Source: Halpernia sp048269545
Lineage (GTDB): Bacteria; Bacteroidota; Bacteroidia; Flavobacteriales; Weeksellaceae
Reading direction: 5' to 3'
NCBI RefSeq assembly: GCF_048269545.1
Contig: NZ_JBLXIJ010000001.1
Span: 248,001 to 312,000, forward strand
DNA length: 64,000 nt
Shown here: one piece after another, positions 26,433-35,696 of the stretch
Layout of the letters: each line of letters starts with the position of its first letter
How positions within the stretch are numbered: the stretch's first letter is position 1
The notes under the pieces: model-generated
Told to the model about the DNA's origin: nothing
The model's database searches: none
The model's input: the letters and a program-made list of their open reading frames with translations, nothing else
Made by a program: the position numbers and the translations under genes

Positions 26433-28955
26433 ATGAATAATAAATTTTCAACTGGTTTAAATGAAGTTTTTAAACACAGTAAAAGTGAAGCTAAAAGACT
26501 GCACAGTGAATTTCTGAATACAGAACATTTTCTTTTGGGAATAATAGATTCCGAGAATTCTGCGAAAGAAATTTTACTTCTTCTTAAAGCTGATCTAACA
26601 CAAATAAAAAGAAAAATAGAAACAATGACGGTAGGAAATTCTAATCCTTTTTCCATCACAGATTCTGATAAAATTTCTTTTACAAAATTAGCAGATCAAG
26701 CAATTAAAAGATCTGAATTAGAATGTCGACTCTATAAAGCAGGAGAAATAAATACTGTACATCTACTTTTGGGAATTTTATATAAAACCGAAGATCCTGC
26801 AACTAATATTTTAGATGCTTATGATATCGATTATGATAAAGTGTCTTTAGAATATAAAAGTATGCTGAAAAACTCGGGTCAATTGCCAAAAGCAAGTCAT
26901 TACGATGATGATGAGGAGCGCGAAGAATTTGGACAAATGCGAAAACCAACAGGGAACATTGGAACGGGGAAAAGCAAAACGCCAACTTTGGATAATTTTG
27001 GACGAGATCTTACTGCTTTAGCAAAAGACGACAAACTCGATCCCGTTATTGGGAGAGAAAAAGAAATTGAACGCGTTTCACAAATTTTATCACGAAGAAA
27101 GAAAAATAACCCACTTTTAATTGGTGAACCAGGTGTGGGTAAATCTGCGATTGCAGAAGGTTTGGCTTTAAGAATTCAACAGAAAAAAGTTTCCAGAGTT
27201 CTTTACGGAAAACGTGTAATTACTTTAGATTTGGCCAGTTTGGTTGCAGGAACAAAATACCGCGGTCAATTTGAAGAGAGAATGAAAGCCATAATGACGG
27301 AACTTGAGAAAAATCGTGATGTCATTTTATTTATTGATGAATTACATACCATTGTAGGCGCAGGAAGTTCTACTGGAAGTTTAGACGCTTCAAATATGTT
27401 TAAACCTGCTTTGGCAAGAGGAGAAATTCAATGCATTGGTGCAACAACTTTGGACGAATACAGACAATATATTGAGAAAGATGGTGCTTTAGAAAGACGT
27501 TTCCAAAAAGTAATGGTGGAACCAACCAATATTGAAGAAACAATTTTAATTTTAAAACAAATAAAAGATAAATACGAAGATCATCACAATGTAACTTATA
27601 CAGATGAAGCAATAAATGCTTGTGTAAATTTAACTGCAAGATATATTACAGATCGCTTTTTACCCGATAAAGCAATCGACGCTTTGGATGAAGCCGGTTC
27701 TAGAGTTTATATGAAAAACATGAAAGTTCCGGAAGAAATTGTAGATCATGAGAAAAAAATTGACGAAATAAAAGAGCTAAAACAAAAAGCAGTAAAAAGA
27801 CAAGATTATCTCGAAGCGAGAAAACTGAAAGATGAAGAAGAACGCTTACAAATGGAATTAAGTTCTGCCCAACAAAAATGGGATGAAGATATTAAAGAGA
27901 AAAAAGAACAAGTTACCGAAGAAAATGTGGCAGAAGTGGTTTCTATGATGAGCGGAATTCCTGTAACAAAAGTTGGCAAAAATGAGTTAGATAAACTGGC
28001 TCAAATGGATGCTAAACTTAACGGAAAAGTAATAGGACAAGAAGATGCTGTAAAAAAAGTAGTAAAAGCCATCCAAAGAAATCGCGCTGGTTTAAAAGAT
28101 CCAAACCGACCAATTGGAACTTTTATTTTCCTTGGAACAACTGGAGTTGGTAAAACAGAACTAGCAAAAGTAATGGCGCGCGAATTATTTGATTCTGATG
28201 ATGCACTTATTAGAATTGATATGAGTGAATATATGGAAAAATTTGCAGTTTCCAGATTAGTTGGAGCGCCTCCCGGATACGTTGGTTACGAAGAAGGTGG
28301 GCAATTAACCGAAGCAATTCGCAGAAAACCATACGCTGTTTTACTTTTAGATGAAATAGAAAAAGCGCATCCTGATGTTTTTAATATTTTACTTCAAATT
28401 TTAGACGAAGGTTTTGTGACTGATAGTTTGGGAAGAAAAATAGATTTTAGAAATACAATCATTATTTTAACCTCAAATATTGGAACGCGCGATATTAAAG
28501 ATTTTGGGGATGGCGTAGGTTTTGGTACAAGCACGAAAAAAAACAATTCCGATGCAAGAGCAAAAAGCACTATTGAAAGTGCTTTGAAAAAAGCATTTGC
28601 TCCAGAATTTTTGAATAGAATTGATGATGTGGTGATTTTTAATAATCTTGAAAAAGAAGATATTTCTAAAATTATAGATTTAGAATTAGCGAAATTATAC
28701 AGCCGATTAGAAAAATTAAATTATCACGTTAGTTTAACTAATGAAGCCAAAGAATTTATTGCAGATAAAGGTTGGGACAAAGATTTTGGCGCAAGACCAC
28801 TAAAACGTGCAATTCAAAAATATATTGAAGACTTATTGGCAGAAATGCTCGTCAATAAAAAACTGAAAGAAGGCGAAACTATCATTTTAGATCTCAACGA
28901 AGCCAAAGACGGCTTGGAAAGTGAGTCTAAAAAAGTGAAAGAAAAAGTAAAATAA
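26433..28955 (+). CDS. clpC: ATP-dependent Clp protease ATP-binding subunit ClpC
   Basis: 840 residues. Layout: two N-terminal Clp_N repeats (about 1-145), first AAA+ domain with Walker A GEPGVGKS at 231-238 and Walker B FIDELH, a middle coiled-coil with a UVR-like segment (KAVKRQDYLEARKLKDEEER), second AAA+ domain with Walker A GTTGVGKT at 568-575, and the Clp C-terminal domain. The short middle domain marks ClpC rather than ClpB. It unfolds proteins for ClpP; clpP is not in the window. A strong terminator follows. Confidence 0.95.
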   Translation: MNNKFSTGLNEVFKHSKSEAKRLHSEFLNTEHFLLGIIDSENSAKEILLLLKADLTQIKRKIETMTVGNSNPFSITDSDKISFTKLADQAIKRSELECRLYKAGEINTVHLLLGILYKTEDPATNILDAYDIDYDKVSLEYKSMLKNSGQLPKASHYDDDEEREEFGQMRKPTGNIGTGKSKTPTLDNFGRDLTALAKDDKLDPVIGREKEIERVSQILSRRKKNNPLLIGEPGVGKSAIAEGLALRIQQKKVSRVLYGKRVITLDLASLVAGTKYRGQFEERMKAIMTELEKNRDVILFIDELHTIVGAGSSTGSLDASNMFKPALARGEIQCIGATTLDEYRQYIEKDGALERRFQKVMVEPTNIEETILILKQIKDKYEDHHNVTYTDEAINACVNLTARYITDRFLPDKAIDALDEAGSRVYMKNMKVPEEIVDHEKKIDEIKELKQKAVKRQDYLEARKLKDEEERLQMELSSAQQKWDEDIKEKKEQVTEENVAEVVSMMSGIPVTKVGKNELDKLAQMDAKLNGKVIGQEDAVKKVVKAIQRNRAGLKDPNRPIGTFIFLGTTGVGKTELAKVMARELFDSDDALIRIDMSEYMEKFAVSRLVGAPPGYVGYEEGGQLTEAIRRKPYAVLLLDEIEKAHPDVFNILLQILDEGFVTDSLGRKIDFRNTIIILTSNIGTRDIKDFGDGVGFGTSTKKNNSDARAKSTIESALKKAFAPEFLNRIDDVVIFNNLEKEDISKIIDLELAKLYSRLEKLNYHVSLTNEAKEFIADKGWDKDFGARPLKRAIQKYIEDLLAEMLVNKKLKEGETIILDLNEAKDGLESESKKVKEKVK

Positions 28956-28972
28956 TTTTCTTAACAATCATT

Positions 28973-29005
28973 AATCCCCGTTACAATTGTAGCGGGGATT
29001 TTTTT
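28973..29005 (+). terminator. intrinsic terminator after clpC
   Basis: AATCCCCG..TAC, loop AATT, GTA..CGGGGATT, then a run of T. Strong GC stem in a very AT-rich context, 17 bp after the clpC stop. Confidence 0.9.
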
Positions 29006-29121
29006 CAATATAAATTTTTCTAATAGATTTTAGTACCAAAGTTTATTCATTTATACAATAGCAGAAATACTAATTTATCGTTTAAGATTTATAGTTTTGT
29101 AAATCTTATTAAAAAGAATGA

Positions 29122-30285
29122 ATGAAAAATAATTTATCAAATCCTACGCTTTATCTCTTAAGTGTTTCAGCAGGTTTGGTTGTGGCAAATTTATACTACA
29201 ATCAGCCGTTGCTTCACGATATTGCTTTGGATTTGAAAGTTACCGATGCTCAAGTGAGCAACGTCGCATTATCCACGCAAATAGGTTATGCACTTGGTTT
29301 ATTATTGATAATTCCTTTAGGTGACAAAATCAGTAATATCAAAATCATTAAAATTGATTTTTTAGTTTTGGTACTTTCTTTAATTGGAGCGGCTTTTTCA
29401 CACTCTTTAATATTCTTAATTATTTCCAGTTTTTTAATAGGATTCACCTCCACTTTACCACAAATATTTGTTCCAATGGTTGCGCATTTAAGCAATGATG
29501 AAACTCGCGGAAGAGCGATTGGAATTGTAATGAGCGGACTTTTAATCGGGATTTTGGGAAGTCGAGTTTTAAGCGGATTATTTGGGGAATATTTCGGTTG
29601 GCGAAGTGTTTTTTATGGAGCGGCAACTTTAATGGCTTTGTTTTTTATTTTATTAAATGCAAAAATCCCAGAAATCAAACCAGATTACAAAGAAAGTTAT
29701 TCGAAATTAATGAAATCGCTTTGGTTTTATTTTAAAAAAGATCCAACTATTCGATTAGCAACACTTCGGGGCGCGTTAGCTTTTGGGGGTTTAAGTGCGT
29801 TTTGGACAACTTTGGTTTTTTTGATGGAAGATTCTTTTCATTACGGAAGTGCAGTTGCAGGCGGTTTTGGATTGTTTGGAGTTGCGGGAGCTTTGGGCGC
29901 AGTTTATGTAGGAAAATTGAATAATAGAGTGAGCAAAAATAAATTAATAATTTCCGGGGCAATTTTATTAATTCTTTCTTGGCTCATATTTTTAGTTTCT
30001 TCACATTCAATTGTTGGTTTAATTATCGGTGTAATTTTAATTGATTTGGGCGTTCAAGCGCTTCACATTACAAATCAAAATATAATTTTCTCAAAAAACA
30101 CTGAAGCCAGAAACCGCGTGAATACAATTTATATGGTTGGTTTTTTCATTGGCGGCGCTTTGGGAACAAGTTTAGGTGCAATTGCTTGGAATTCTTTTGG
30201 CTGGACCGGCGTTTCGGTTTTAGGATTATTAATATCTGTTACTATTTTAATTGTCCAACTAATTACGTCAAAAAGAATAATTTGA
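29122..30285 (+). CDS. MFS transporter
   Basis: 387 residues, about twelve hydrophobic segments. N-terminal LSVSAGLVVANLYYNQPLL is typical of a group of MFS drug or metabolite exporters; RGRAIGIVMSGLLIGILGSRVLSG matches motif C-type glycine-rich helix 5. Substrate unknown. The ATG at 29122 is chosen because the one 4 bp earlier runs into a stop at once. Single gene, followed by copy 2 of the structured repeat. Confidence 0.9.
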   Translation: MKNNLSNPTLYLLSVSAGLVVANLYYNQPLLHDIALDLKVTDAQVSNVALSTQIGYALGLLLIIPLGDKISNIKIIKIDFLVLVLSLIGAAFSHSLIFLIISSFLIGFTSTLPQIFVPMVAHLSNDETRGRAIGIVMSGLLIGILGSRVLSGLFGEYFGWRSVFYGAATLMALFFILLNAKIPEIKPDYKESYSKLMKSLWFYFKKDPTIRLATLRGALAFGGLSAFWTTLVFLMEDSFHYGSAVAGGFGLFGVAGALGAVYVGKLNNRVSKNKLIISGAILLILSWLIFLVSSHSIVGLIIGVILIDLGVQALHITNQNIIFSKNTEARNRVNTIYMVGFFIGGALGTSLGAIAWNSFGWTGVSVLGLLISVTILIVQLITSKRII

Positions 30286-30320
30286 TTTAAAAAAAATAGA
30301 CTTTTTGAACAACTTACAAC

Positions 30321-30520
30321 TGACCTAGGAAACGGAACCGTTAAGAAAATTAGATTTTAATTCGTTAAGAAATTTCCCGTGTTTGAGTGGCGGAAAAAAA
30401 TAATCAGCACAAACAAAATTGAACTTTCCGCCCGAGTTTGGAAATTTTAGCATTAAAATCTAATTTTTAGGTGAGTTTCCAGTCTTGATTTTTTCGTTCT
30501 TTTTTATCAAGAAAAAGAAC
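30321..30520 (+). repeat. structured dispersed repeat, copy 2
   Basis: Second copy of the element at 18799-19001, same orientation and also between convergent genes. Stems: GGAAAC 30328-30333 with GTTTCC 30475-30480; a perfect 16-bp stem 30346-30361 with 30452-30467; AAATTTCC 30370-30377 with GGAAATTT 30440-30447; GGCGG 30389-30393 with CCGCC 30428-30432. Last hairpin: GTTCTTTTT 30496-30504, loop TATCAAG, AAAAAGAAC 30512-30520. Where its stems differ from copy 1 both strands have changed together. Confidence 0.85.
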
Positions 30521-30531
30521 AAATTAAAATT

Positions 30532-31032
30532 CTAATATTTAATTACCAATATCTCAAACTCATTTTTTCTTTCACCTAAGTTTAAAACTGCGGTTTCACA
30601 TGCTTTTTTATGCATTAAGGCTTTTGCTAAAGGTGTGATAAAGGATATTTTTTGTTTTTTAATGTCGGCTTCATCTACACCCACAATTTGAAAAGTTTGT
30701 TTCTGATTATTTTCTAAATTTTTAAAAGTCACTGTCGCGCCAAAGTGGACTTGATCTTGCGGTAATTTTTCTGGTTCAATAATTTTAGCAGAACTAATTC
30801 TTTCATTCAACAATTTTAACTTTGCATTGATATAATTAAAAGCAATTCTGTATTCTTTTTCCTGGGAATTATCCAGATTTTCTTGTTCAAGTAATAAAGT
30901 TTGGCGTTCTTCTAAAAGCAAATCCATTCCATTTTGTGTGACAAAGTTTTCTTCATTAATTGGCAAATCTGCACGTGGCGCAATTATAGGCACTTCTTCT
31001 TGGTCATCTTCTTTTACAAAACCTCTGCTCAT
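30532..31032 (-). CDS. GreA/GreB-family transcription elongation factor-like protein
   Basis: 166 residues. The C-terminal half has the GreA/GreB FKBP-like fold signature (VHFGATVTFKN, FQIVGVDEADIKKQKISFITPLAKALMHK), preceded by a helical segment (LLEERQTLLLEQENLDN, NYINAKLKLLNERI) that could form the coiled-coil finger. The N-terminus MSRGFVKEDDQEEVP is of a kind common in Bacteroidota Gre-like proteins. Rescue of backtracked RNA polymerase is likely but unproven; an Rnk-like role is possible. Confidence 0.85.
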   Translation of the reverse strand: MSRGFVKEDDQEEVPIIAPRADLPINEENFVTQNGMDLLLEERQTLLLEQENLDNSQEKEYRIAFNYINAKLKLLNERISSAKIIEPEKLPQDQVHFGATVTFKNLENNQKQTFQIVGVDEADIKKQKISFITPLAKALMHKKACETAVLNLGERKNEFEILVIKY

Positions 31033-31161
31033 TTTATTTAAATTAAATTTTAATTAAGCAATTTTTACTCCAAATATAAATTAGCAGATAATCTTTATAG
31101 ACAGATTAAAAACTATTTAAACTTTATAAATCGTAATTTTGCAAAAATATTTTATACTGAT

Positions 31162-32349
31162 ATGAAAGTGGTAGTTGGTTTATCCGGCGGTGTAGATTCT
31201 AGTGTTGCAGCGCATTTGTTGCAACAACAAGGACATGAAGTTATTGCACTTTTTATGCGCAACTGGAATGATGCGTCGGTAACTTTGGAAGATGAATGTC
31301 CGTGGATTGAAGATAGTAATGACGCACTTTTGGTTGCTCAAAAATTAGGAATTCCTTTTCAAGTAATCGATATGAGCGAACTTTATAAAGAGCGCATTGT
31401 TGATTATATGTTCAATGAATATAAAAATGGACGCACGCCAAATCCGGATGTTTTGTGCAACCGGGAAGTGAAGTTTGACGTGTTTATGAAAACGGCTTTA
31501 TCGCTTGGTGCTGAGAAAGTTGCGACGGGGCATTACGCACAAGTAAATTCTTCTTTTGATGAAAATGGAAAGGAAATTTTCCACCTTTTAGCGGGTAAAG
31601 ATGACAATAAAGACCAAAGTTATTTTTTGTGTCAATTAAATCAAGAGCAATTATCAAAATCTCTTTTCCCAATTGGAGCAATTACAAAACCTGAAGTTCG
31701 GGAAATTGCTAAAAGATTAAATCTTGCAACTGCTGAAAAGAAAGATTCGCAAGGTTTATGTTTCATCGGGAAAGTGAGTTTACCCACATTTTTGCAACAA
31801 CAACTAAAACCAAAAGAAGGCGAAATTGTAGAAATTTTTAAAGACTTTGAGCATTATCACCAAGAAAAACCAGAATTTTCTTCAAAACTGGAAGAGTTAG
31901 AATTTCTTTCCGATAAAATAAATTACAAAAAATCAGACGGAAAAGTGATTGGAAAACACCAAGGCGCGCATTATTTCACCATCGGACAAAGTAAAGGTTT
32001 GGGAATTGGCGGCCACAAAGAATCCTGTTTTATGATCTCTCGCGACATGAAGGAAAATTTAATTTTCGTGGGTGAAGGCAGAAATTTCCCGGGACTTTTC
32101 AGAAAAGCCTTGAAAATTGAAAATACAGATGTTCATTGGGTTCGGGAAGATTTAAAATTAAAAAAGGGAGAATCTTTAGAAATTTTAGCAAGAATCCGTT
32201 ACCGACAACCTTTAGAAAAAGCCACGCTTTATCAATTTGAAGAAGGTTTATTTATAGAATTTGAAAACCCACAATCCGCTATAGCAGAAGGACAATTTGC
32301 AGCTTGGTATTTGGAAGATGAACTTTTGGGAAGTGGGGTGATTTCTTAG
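31162..32349 (+). CDS. mnmA: tRNA-uridine 2-sulfurtransferase MnmA
   Basis: MnmA thiolates U34 of tRNAs for Lys, Glu and Gln. 395 residues. PP-loop SGGVDSS at 8-14; catalytic cysteines C99 in PDVLCNREVKF and C200 in QGLCFIGKV; tRNA-binding pieces GHYAQV and KDQSYFLCQL. It acts with the MnmE-MnmG pair, and mnmG is in this window. A -7-like TAATTTTG is at 31134-31141. The segment LKPKEGEIVEIF to LEFLSDKINYKKSDGKVIG is somewhat longer than in E. coli MnmA. Confidence 0.96.
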   Translation: MKVVVGLSGGVDSSVAAHLLQQQGHEVIALFMRNWNDASVTLEDECPWIEDSNDALLVAQKLGIPFQVIDMSELYKERIVDYMFNEYKNGRTPNPDVLCNREVKFDVFMKTALSLGAEKVATGHYAQVNSSFDENGKEIFHLLAGKDDNKDQSYFLCQLNQEQLSKSLFPIGAITKPEVREIAKRLNLATAEKKDSQGLCFIGKVSLPTFLQQQLKPKEGEIVEIFKDFEHYHQEKPEFSSKLEELEFLSDKINYKKSDGKVIGKHQGAHYFTIGQSKGLGIGGHKESCFMISRDMKENLIFVGEGRNFPGLFRKALKIENTDVHWVREDLKLKKGESLEILARIRYRQPLEKATLYQFEEGLFIEFENPQSAIAEGQFAAWYLEDELLGSGVIS

Positions 32350-32352
32350 AAA

Positions 32353-33102
32353 TTACTTCACCAACCAATCTTTAAAATCCTTTACACGATCACGACTCAC
32401 CGTAATTTCCAATTCTGGTTGAAATTCTAGATCGACTTTGTAAAAAGGTGAAGTATGAATGTTTTTAATGAAATTTAAATTAATAATTATTTGCCGATTC
32501 ACGCGGAAAAAGTTTTTAGAATCTAATGAATTTTCCAGTTCTTCTAAAGTAAAATCTGTCGGATAAACGCGGTCTTTTGTTTGTAAATAGACTATTTTAT
32601 TTTCACTGTAAAAGCAACTTACCTCATCAGTTGAAATAATTTTTAAATTGTAGCCAATTTTTACTAAAATTCTGGAAAGTTTTGGTTCTTCTTTTTTAAT
32701 TAGATTATTATAATTCAATTCATTAGAAGATAATTCATTTGGTATAAAACTTTTGAATTTATCAATGGATTTTTCCAAATCTTCTTGTAAAATTGGTTTT
32801 AAAAGATAATCGATTGAGTTTAGTTTAAAAGCTTTTAATGTGTATTGATCATAAGCTGTGGTAAAAATTATAAAACTTTTCACAGGAAATTTTTCAAATA
32901 TTTCAAAAGACATTCCGTCACCCAACATAATATCTGAAAAAATTAAATCTGGAGAAGAATTATTTTTAAACCAATCCATACTTTCTTCTACGGATGACAA
33001 ACTTGCAACCAATTCTAAATCAGGTAACAAGCTTAACATTCGCTCTAATTTCCGAGCGGCTGGTTTTTCATCTTCTATGATTACGGTTTTAATTTTTTGC
33101 AT
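32353..33102 (-). CDS. LytTR-family response regulator
   Basis: Receiver plus LytTR DNA-binding domain, about 249 residues. I use the ATG at 33102 (MQKIKTVIIEDEKPAARKL); the frame stays open 12 codons further up but the added residues do not belong to a receiver. Acidic cluster E10-E12, phospho-acceptor D57 in IFSDIMLGDG, then LytTR (about 145-249) with ISTDEVSCFYSENKIVYLQT, FFRVNRQIIINLNFI and VSRDRVKDFKDWL. Last gene of the 2TM/kinase operon. LytTR proteins bind paired 9-mers with a 12-bp gap; such pairs lie before three nearby transcription units, so this protein is the obvious candidate binder. Confidence 0.93.
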   Translation of the reverse strand: MQKIKTVIIEDEKPAARKLERMLSLLPDLELVASLSSVEESMDWFKNNSSPDLIFSDIMLGDGMSFEIFEKFPVKSFIIFTTAYDQYTLKAFKLNSIDYLLKPILQEDLEKSIDKFKSFIPNELSSNELNYNNLIKKEEPKLSRILVKIGYNLKIISTDEVSCFYSENKIVYLQTKDRVYPTDFTLEELENSLDSKNFFRVNRQIIINLNFIKNIHTSPFYKVDLEFQPELEITVSRDRVKDFKDWLVK

Positions 33103-33182
33103 TATTTTAATTAATTTAAAAACTTTGTCAAAATACAATCACTCTTCGGAAAACTTTGACAAAGTGGAAATATCGGCACTAT

Positions 33183-33743
33183 TTAATAGATAAAAGGAAT
33201 TAGTCGTTTCGTACGTTTCATGTAATCTTCATATTCTTTCCCGAATTGATCTTTTAAAACTTTTTCTTCAATATTCATTCTATAAAAAAACATTAAAAAG
33301 ACAGGAAAAATAAGAATTATTGCAGAAATCCAATTGTTTAAAATCAACGCTAAACCAACAAAAGTTAGCAGTGAAAAAGTGTAAGATGGATGTCTGATGT
33401 ATTTATAAAATCCGTCAGTAATTAGTTTATGATCTTTTACAATAGTAACATCTACGGTAAAATATTTGCCCAAATTATAAACCACAACCAATCTAAAAAT
33501 CACACCCAACATTAAAAAAGCCAAACCAATGATTTGAAAAACCGGATTGCTATAAAACGGAAAACTATTTGCTTTAGAAATGAATATTCCGAAAAATATG
33601 CTGAAACCGATCACAATCCAAAGGTAAGACAGCGACTTTTTGTCTTTTCCTTTTTCATCGTTTTTCCCAGAACGCATTTTTAAGAGTAGAAAAATTTCAG
33701 AAAGCGCCCAAATAAGCATTATAATGTTTGTTGCTGTTTCCAT
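33183..33743 (-). CDS. isoprenylcysteine carboxyl methyltransferase-like membrane protein
   Basis: 186 residues with about five hydrophobic segments. The C-terminal part, GFYKYIRHPSYTFSLLTFVGLAL and FYRMNIEEKVLKDQFGKEYEDYMKRTKRLIPFIY, is the conserved catalytic half of ICMT-like and phospholipid methyltransferase-like families. The bacterial members' substrates are mostly unknown. It is 2 bp downstream of a 2TM gene and upstream of the LytTR regulator in the same operon, hinting at a membrane-linked role. Confidence 0.85.
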   Translation of the reverse strand: METATNIIMLIWALSEIFLLLKMRSGKNDEKGKDKKSLSYLWIVIGFSIFFGIFISKANSFPFYSNPVFQIIGLAFLMLGVIFRLVVVYNLGKYFTVDVTIVKDHKLITDGFYKYIRHPSYTFSLLTFVGLALILNNWISAIILIFPVFLMFFYRMNIEEKVLKDQFGKEYEDYMKRTKRLIPFIY

Positions 33744-33745
33744 TT

Positions 33746-34045
33746 TTATTTGTATTTATCCATTAATTCACGGGTTTTACGTTCTTCCCAATCATTTCCG
33801 AGAATAAAATTTGGTAAGAAAACACTTAATCCATGAACTGCAAGTCCAATTCCCCAGAAGAATAAAGTTAGGAAATTATGAAATTGAAAATAACTTTCGC
33901 CTGGTTTTAAATCTTGATAATTATAATAGGCGATAAACAGATTAACGCAAACATAAACAATCAAATGCGTGTAAAAACCCTTAATTCTCTTTACTCTTTT
34001 CTTGGCTTCAAGATATTTTATTTCGTCTGAATTATAGTTTTCCAT
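33746..34045 (-). CDS. 2TM domain protein (third free copy)
   Basis: 99 residues, two transmembrane helices (about 26-42 and 58-78) with the 2TM-domain pattern: AKKRVKRIKGFYTH before helix 1, FWGIGLAVHGLSVF in helix 2, and the closing DWEERKTRELMDKY. Function of the family is unknown. Its start overlaps the previous 2TM gene by 14 bp. Here it is one of four paralogous 2TM units in one operon. Confidence 0.88.
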   Translation of the reverse strand: MENYNSDEIKYLEAKKRVKRIKGFYTHLIVYVCVNLFIAYYNYQDLKPGESYFQFHNFLTLFFWGIGLAVHGLSVFLPNFILGNDWEERKTRELMDKYK

Positions 34046-34331
34046 GGCCGTTTTGATTTAGTTCTTTATCCATCATTTTACGTTCCCAGTCTTGATTGAG
34101 GAAAAATAATTTTACACCTTTTACCACTAAAATAATTCCCCAGATCCAGAAAATCCCACCAAACCTATGAAACTCTAAAAAAGTAAGTTCGCCTGTTCTG
34201 AAAAATCTTTCCACATTGTAGACTGAAAATACAAGAATGAAAATGGCGACACCTACATAGAACCTTTTCATACTGTGAACTCTTTCTTTTGCGATAGAAT
34301 AATCTATTTCTTTTTGTGATAAATTTTCCAT
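34032..34331 (-). CDS. 2TM domain protein (second free copy)
   Basis: 99 residues. Same plan as its neighbours: AKERVHSMKRFYVGV, first helix, FGGIFWIWGIILVVKGVKLF, then DWERKMMDKELNQ. It differs most from the others in lacking the histidine of the GIGL..H motif, which is replaced (GIILVVKG). It starts 1 bp after the kinase gene stop. Confidence 0.86.
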   Translation of the reverse strand: MENLSQKEIDYSIAKERVHSMKRFYVGVAIFILVFSVYNVERFFRTGELTFLEFHRFGGIFWIWGIILVVKGVKLFFLNQDWERKMMDKELNQNGHGKL

Positions 34332-34332
34332 T

Positions 34333-35664
34333 TTAATAATTATTACGGTTTTCTTTATTTAATATTTTTTGAATTTGTCGCTCTTCCCAATCTTTGCTAA
34401 TCCCAAAAACCTGCAAAGCATGAGAAGCCAAACCAATTCCCCAACCGAGCATCGGCCACCAAAACCATTGGTAATCTGGTGCGGTATAAAGATTTACAAA
34501 AATTAAAAATGGAATTACCAAGCAATAGGAAATTAAATTTCCATAAAAGCCTTTCAATTCTTTGACGCGTTTTGCGGCTCTTTCATAAGCCGAATTTTCT
34601 GAATAATTTGTTGTGTTCATATTCGTTGTTTTTTCTATTAATATTGGAATTTTTACTTTAAAATAAGCTTCAGATTTTTCTATAAAAACATTTCTTTTTG
34701 TAAGTAATGCGTAACGCTGAACAATATTTGAAAGCCCAATTCCAGAAGATTCTTTGATGTTTTCTCTAAATTGTAAATTATTTTCTATCATTAAAAATCC
34801 GTCTTCAGAACTGATTTTTATTTGCAAAGGTTTTGATGAAGTGGCAAAGTTATGTTTGATGCAATTCTCTAATAAAAGCTGTAAAGAAAGAGGCACTACA
34901 AAATCTTTTTTATCATTTTCATTCACATTAAATTCAAAAGTGACGCTGTCTTCAAAACGGGTTTTCAAAAGTTCACAATACGTTTTTGCAAAATCTAATT
35001 CTTCTTCTACAGAAACCAATTCTTTATCCTTTTGTTCCAAAATATAGCGGTAAATTTTCGACATTGAAGCCGTGAATTTTTGCGCATATTCTGGGTTTTC
35101 ATCAATTAATGCACTTAAAACATTAAGTGAATTAAATAAAAAATGTGGGTCTAATTGGTTTTTTAAAGTTTCAAATTGCGCATTGGCGGATTTTGCAATT
35201 AATTTCTGCTCTACAACTTCTTTTTTAGAGGATTTTTTCCATTCTTCCATAAAGCCTTTTGCGTGCATTATCGCAGAAATTAAAAGTGCAATATTGATCA
35301 TTAACCAATTAAATTGCCCCATTGAACCTGTAAAAAAATTAGTTACAGTATTCTTTTGAATGATAATTAAATTTAAATAATTACATATAAAAACTAGAAA
35401 TACATTCACAAAAATCGTTGAAATAATTCCTAAAATAATTCTAGTTCTAGTATTTTCTATCCAAGAATATTTTGAATTGAGATAGCTATTCGTATAGGAA
35501 TTTCCCATGATGAAAACAAAAGAATACATAAAAGAAATTACAAAACTAAGAATCAGGTTTGTAAAACTTTTGTCTGGCGTAAAAAATGCAAAAAAGAAAA
35601 CCCCTGTTCCGAAGGAAATCCAGAGCATTAATATTAATTTTCTTCTCAAATCTTTTAAATCCAT
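34333..35664 (-). CDS. LytS-like sensor histidine kinase fused to a C-terminal 2TM domain
   Basis: 443 residues. Four N-terminal transmembrane helices (about 11-28, 36-56, 76-98, 120-138), a His_kinase domain with phospho-acceptor H174 in LDPHFLFNSLN, and an ATPase domain with PLSLQLLLENCIKHNF and GIGLSNIVQRY. From about 356 to the end follows a complete 2TM domain (AAKRVKELKGFYGN, WGIGLASHALQVFG, DWEERQIQKILNKE), which ordinary LytS kinases lack. An internal Met at 349 (codon 34618-34620) precedes it exactly where the free 2TM proteins begin, suggesting gene fusion by stop-codon loss. Partner of the LytTR regulator four genes downstream. Confidence 0.9.
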   Translation of the reverse strand: MDLKDLRRKLILMLWISFGTGVFFFAFFTPDKSFTNLILSFVISFMYSFVFIMGNSYTNSYLNSKYSWIENTRTRIILGIISTIFVNVFLVFICNYLNLIIIQKNTVTNFFTGSMGQFNWLMINIALLISAIMHAKGFMEEWKKSSKKEVVEQKLIAKSANAQFETLKNQLDPHFLFNSLNVLSALIDENPEYAQKFTASMSKIYRYILEQKDKELVSVEEELDFAKTYCELLKTRFEDSVTFEFNVNENDKKDFVVPLSLQLLLENCIKHNFATSSKPLQIKISSEDGFLMIENNLQFRENIKESSGIGLSNIVQRYALLTKRNVFIEKSEAYFKVKIPILIEKTTNMNTTNYSENSAYERAAKRVKELKGFYGNLISYCLVIPFLIFVNLYTAPDYQWFWWPMLGWGIGLASHALQVFGISKDWEERQIQKILNKENRNNY

Positions 35665-35696
35665 TTTGTAAATTTAAATAATAAAATAACTTAAAA

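Noticed and set aside
33103..33138. Upstream Met as the start of the LytTR regulator
   Set aside because: The extra 12 residues are not part of any receiver; the Met at 33102 fits the family.
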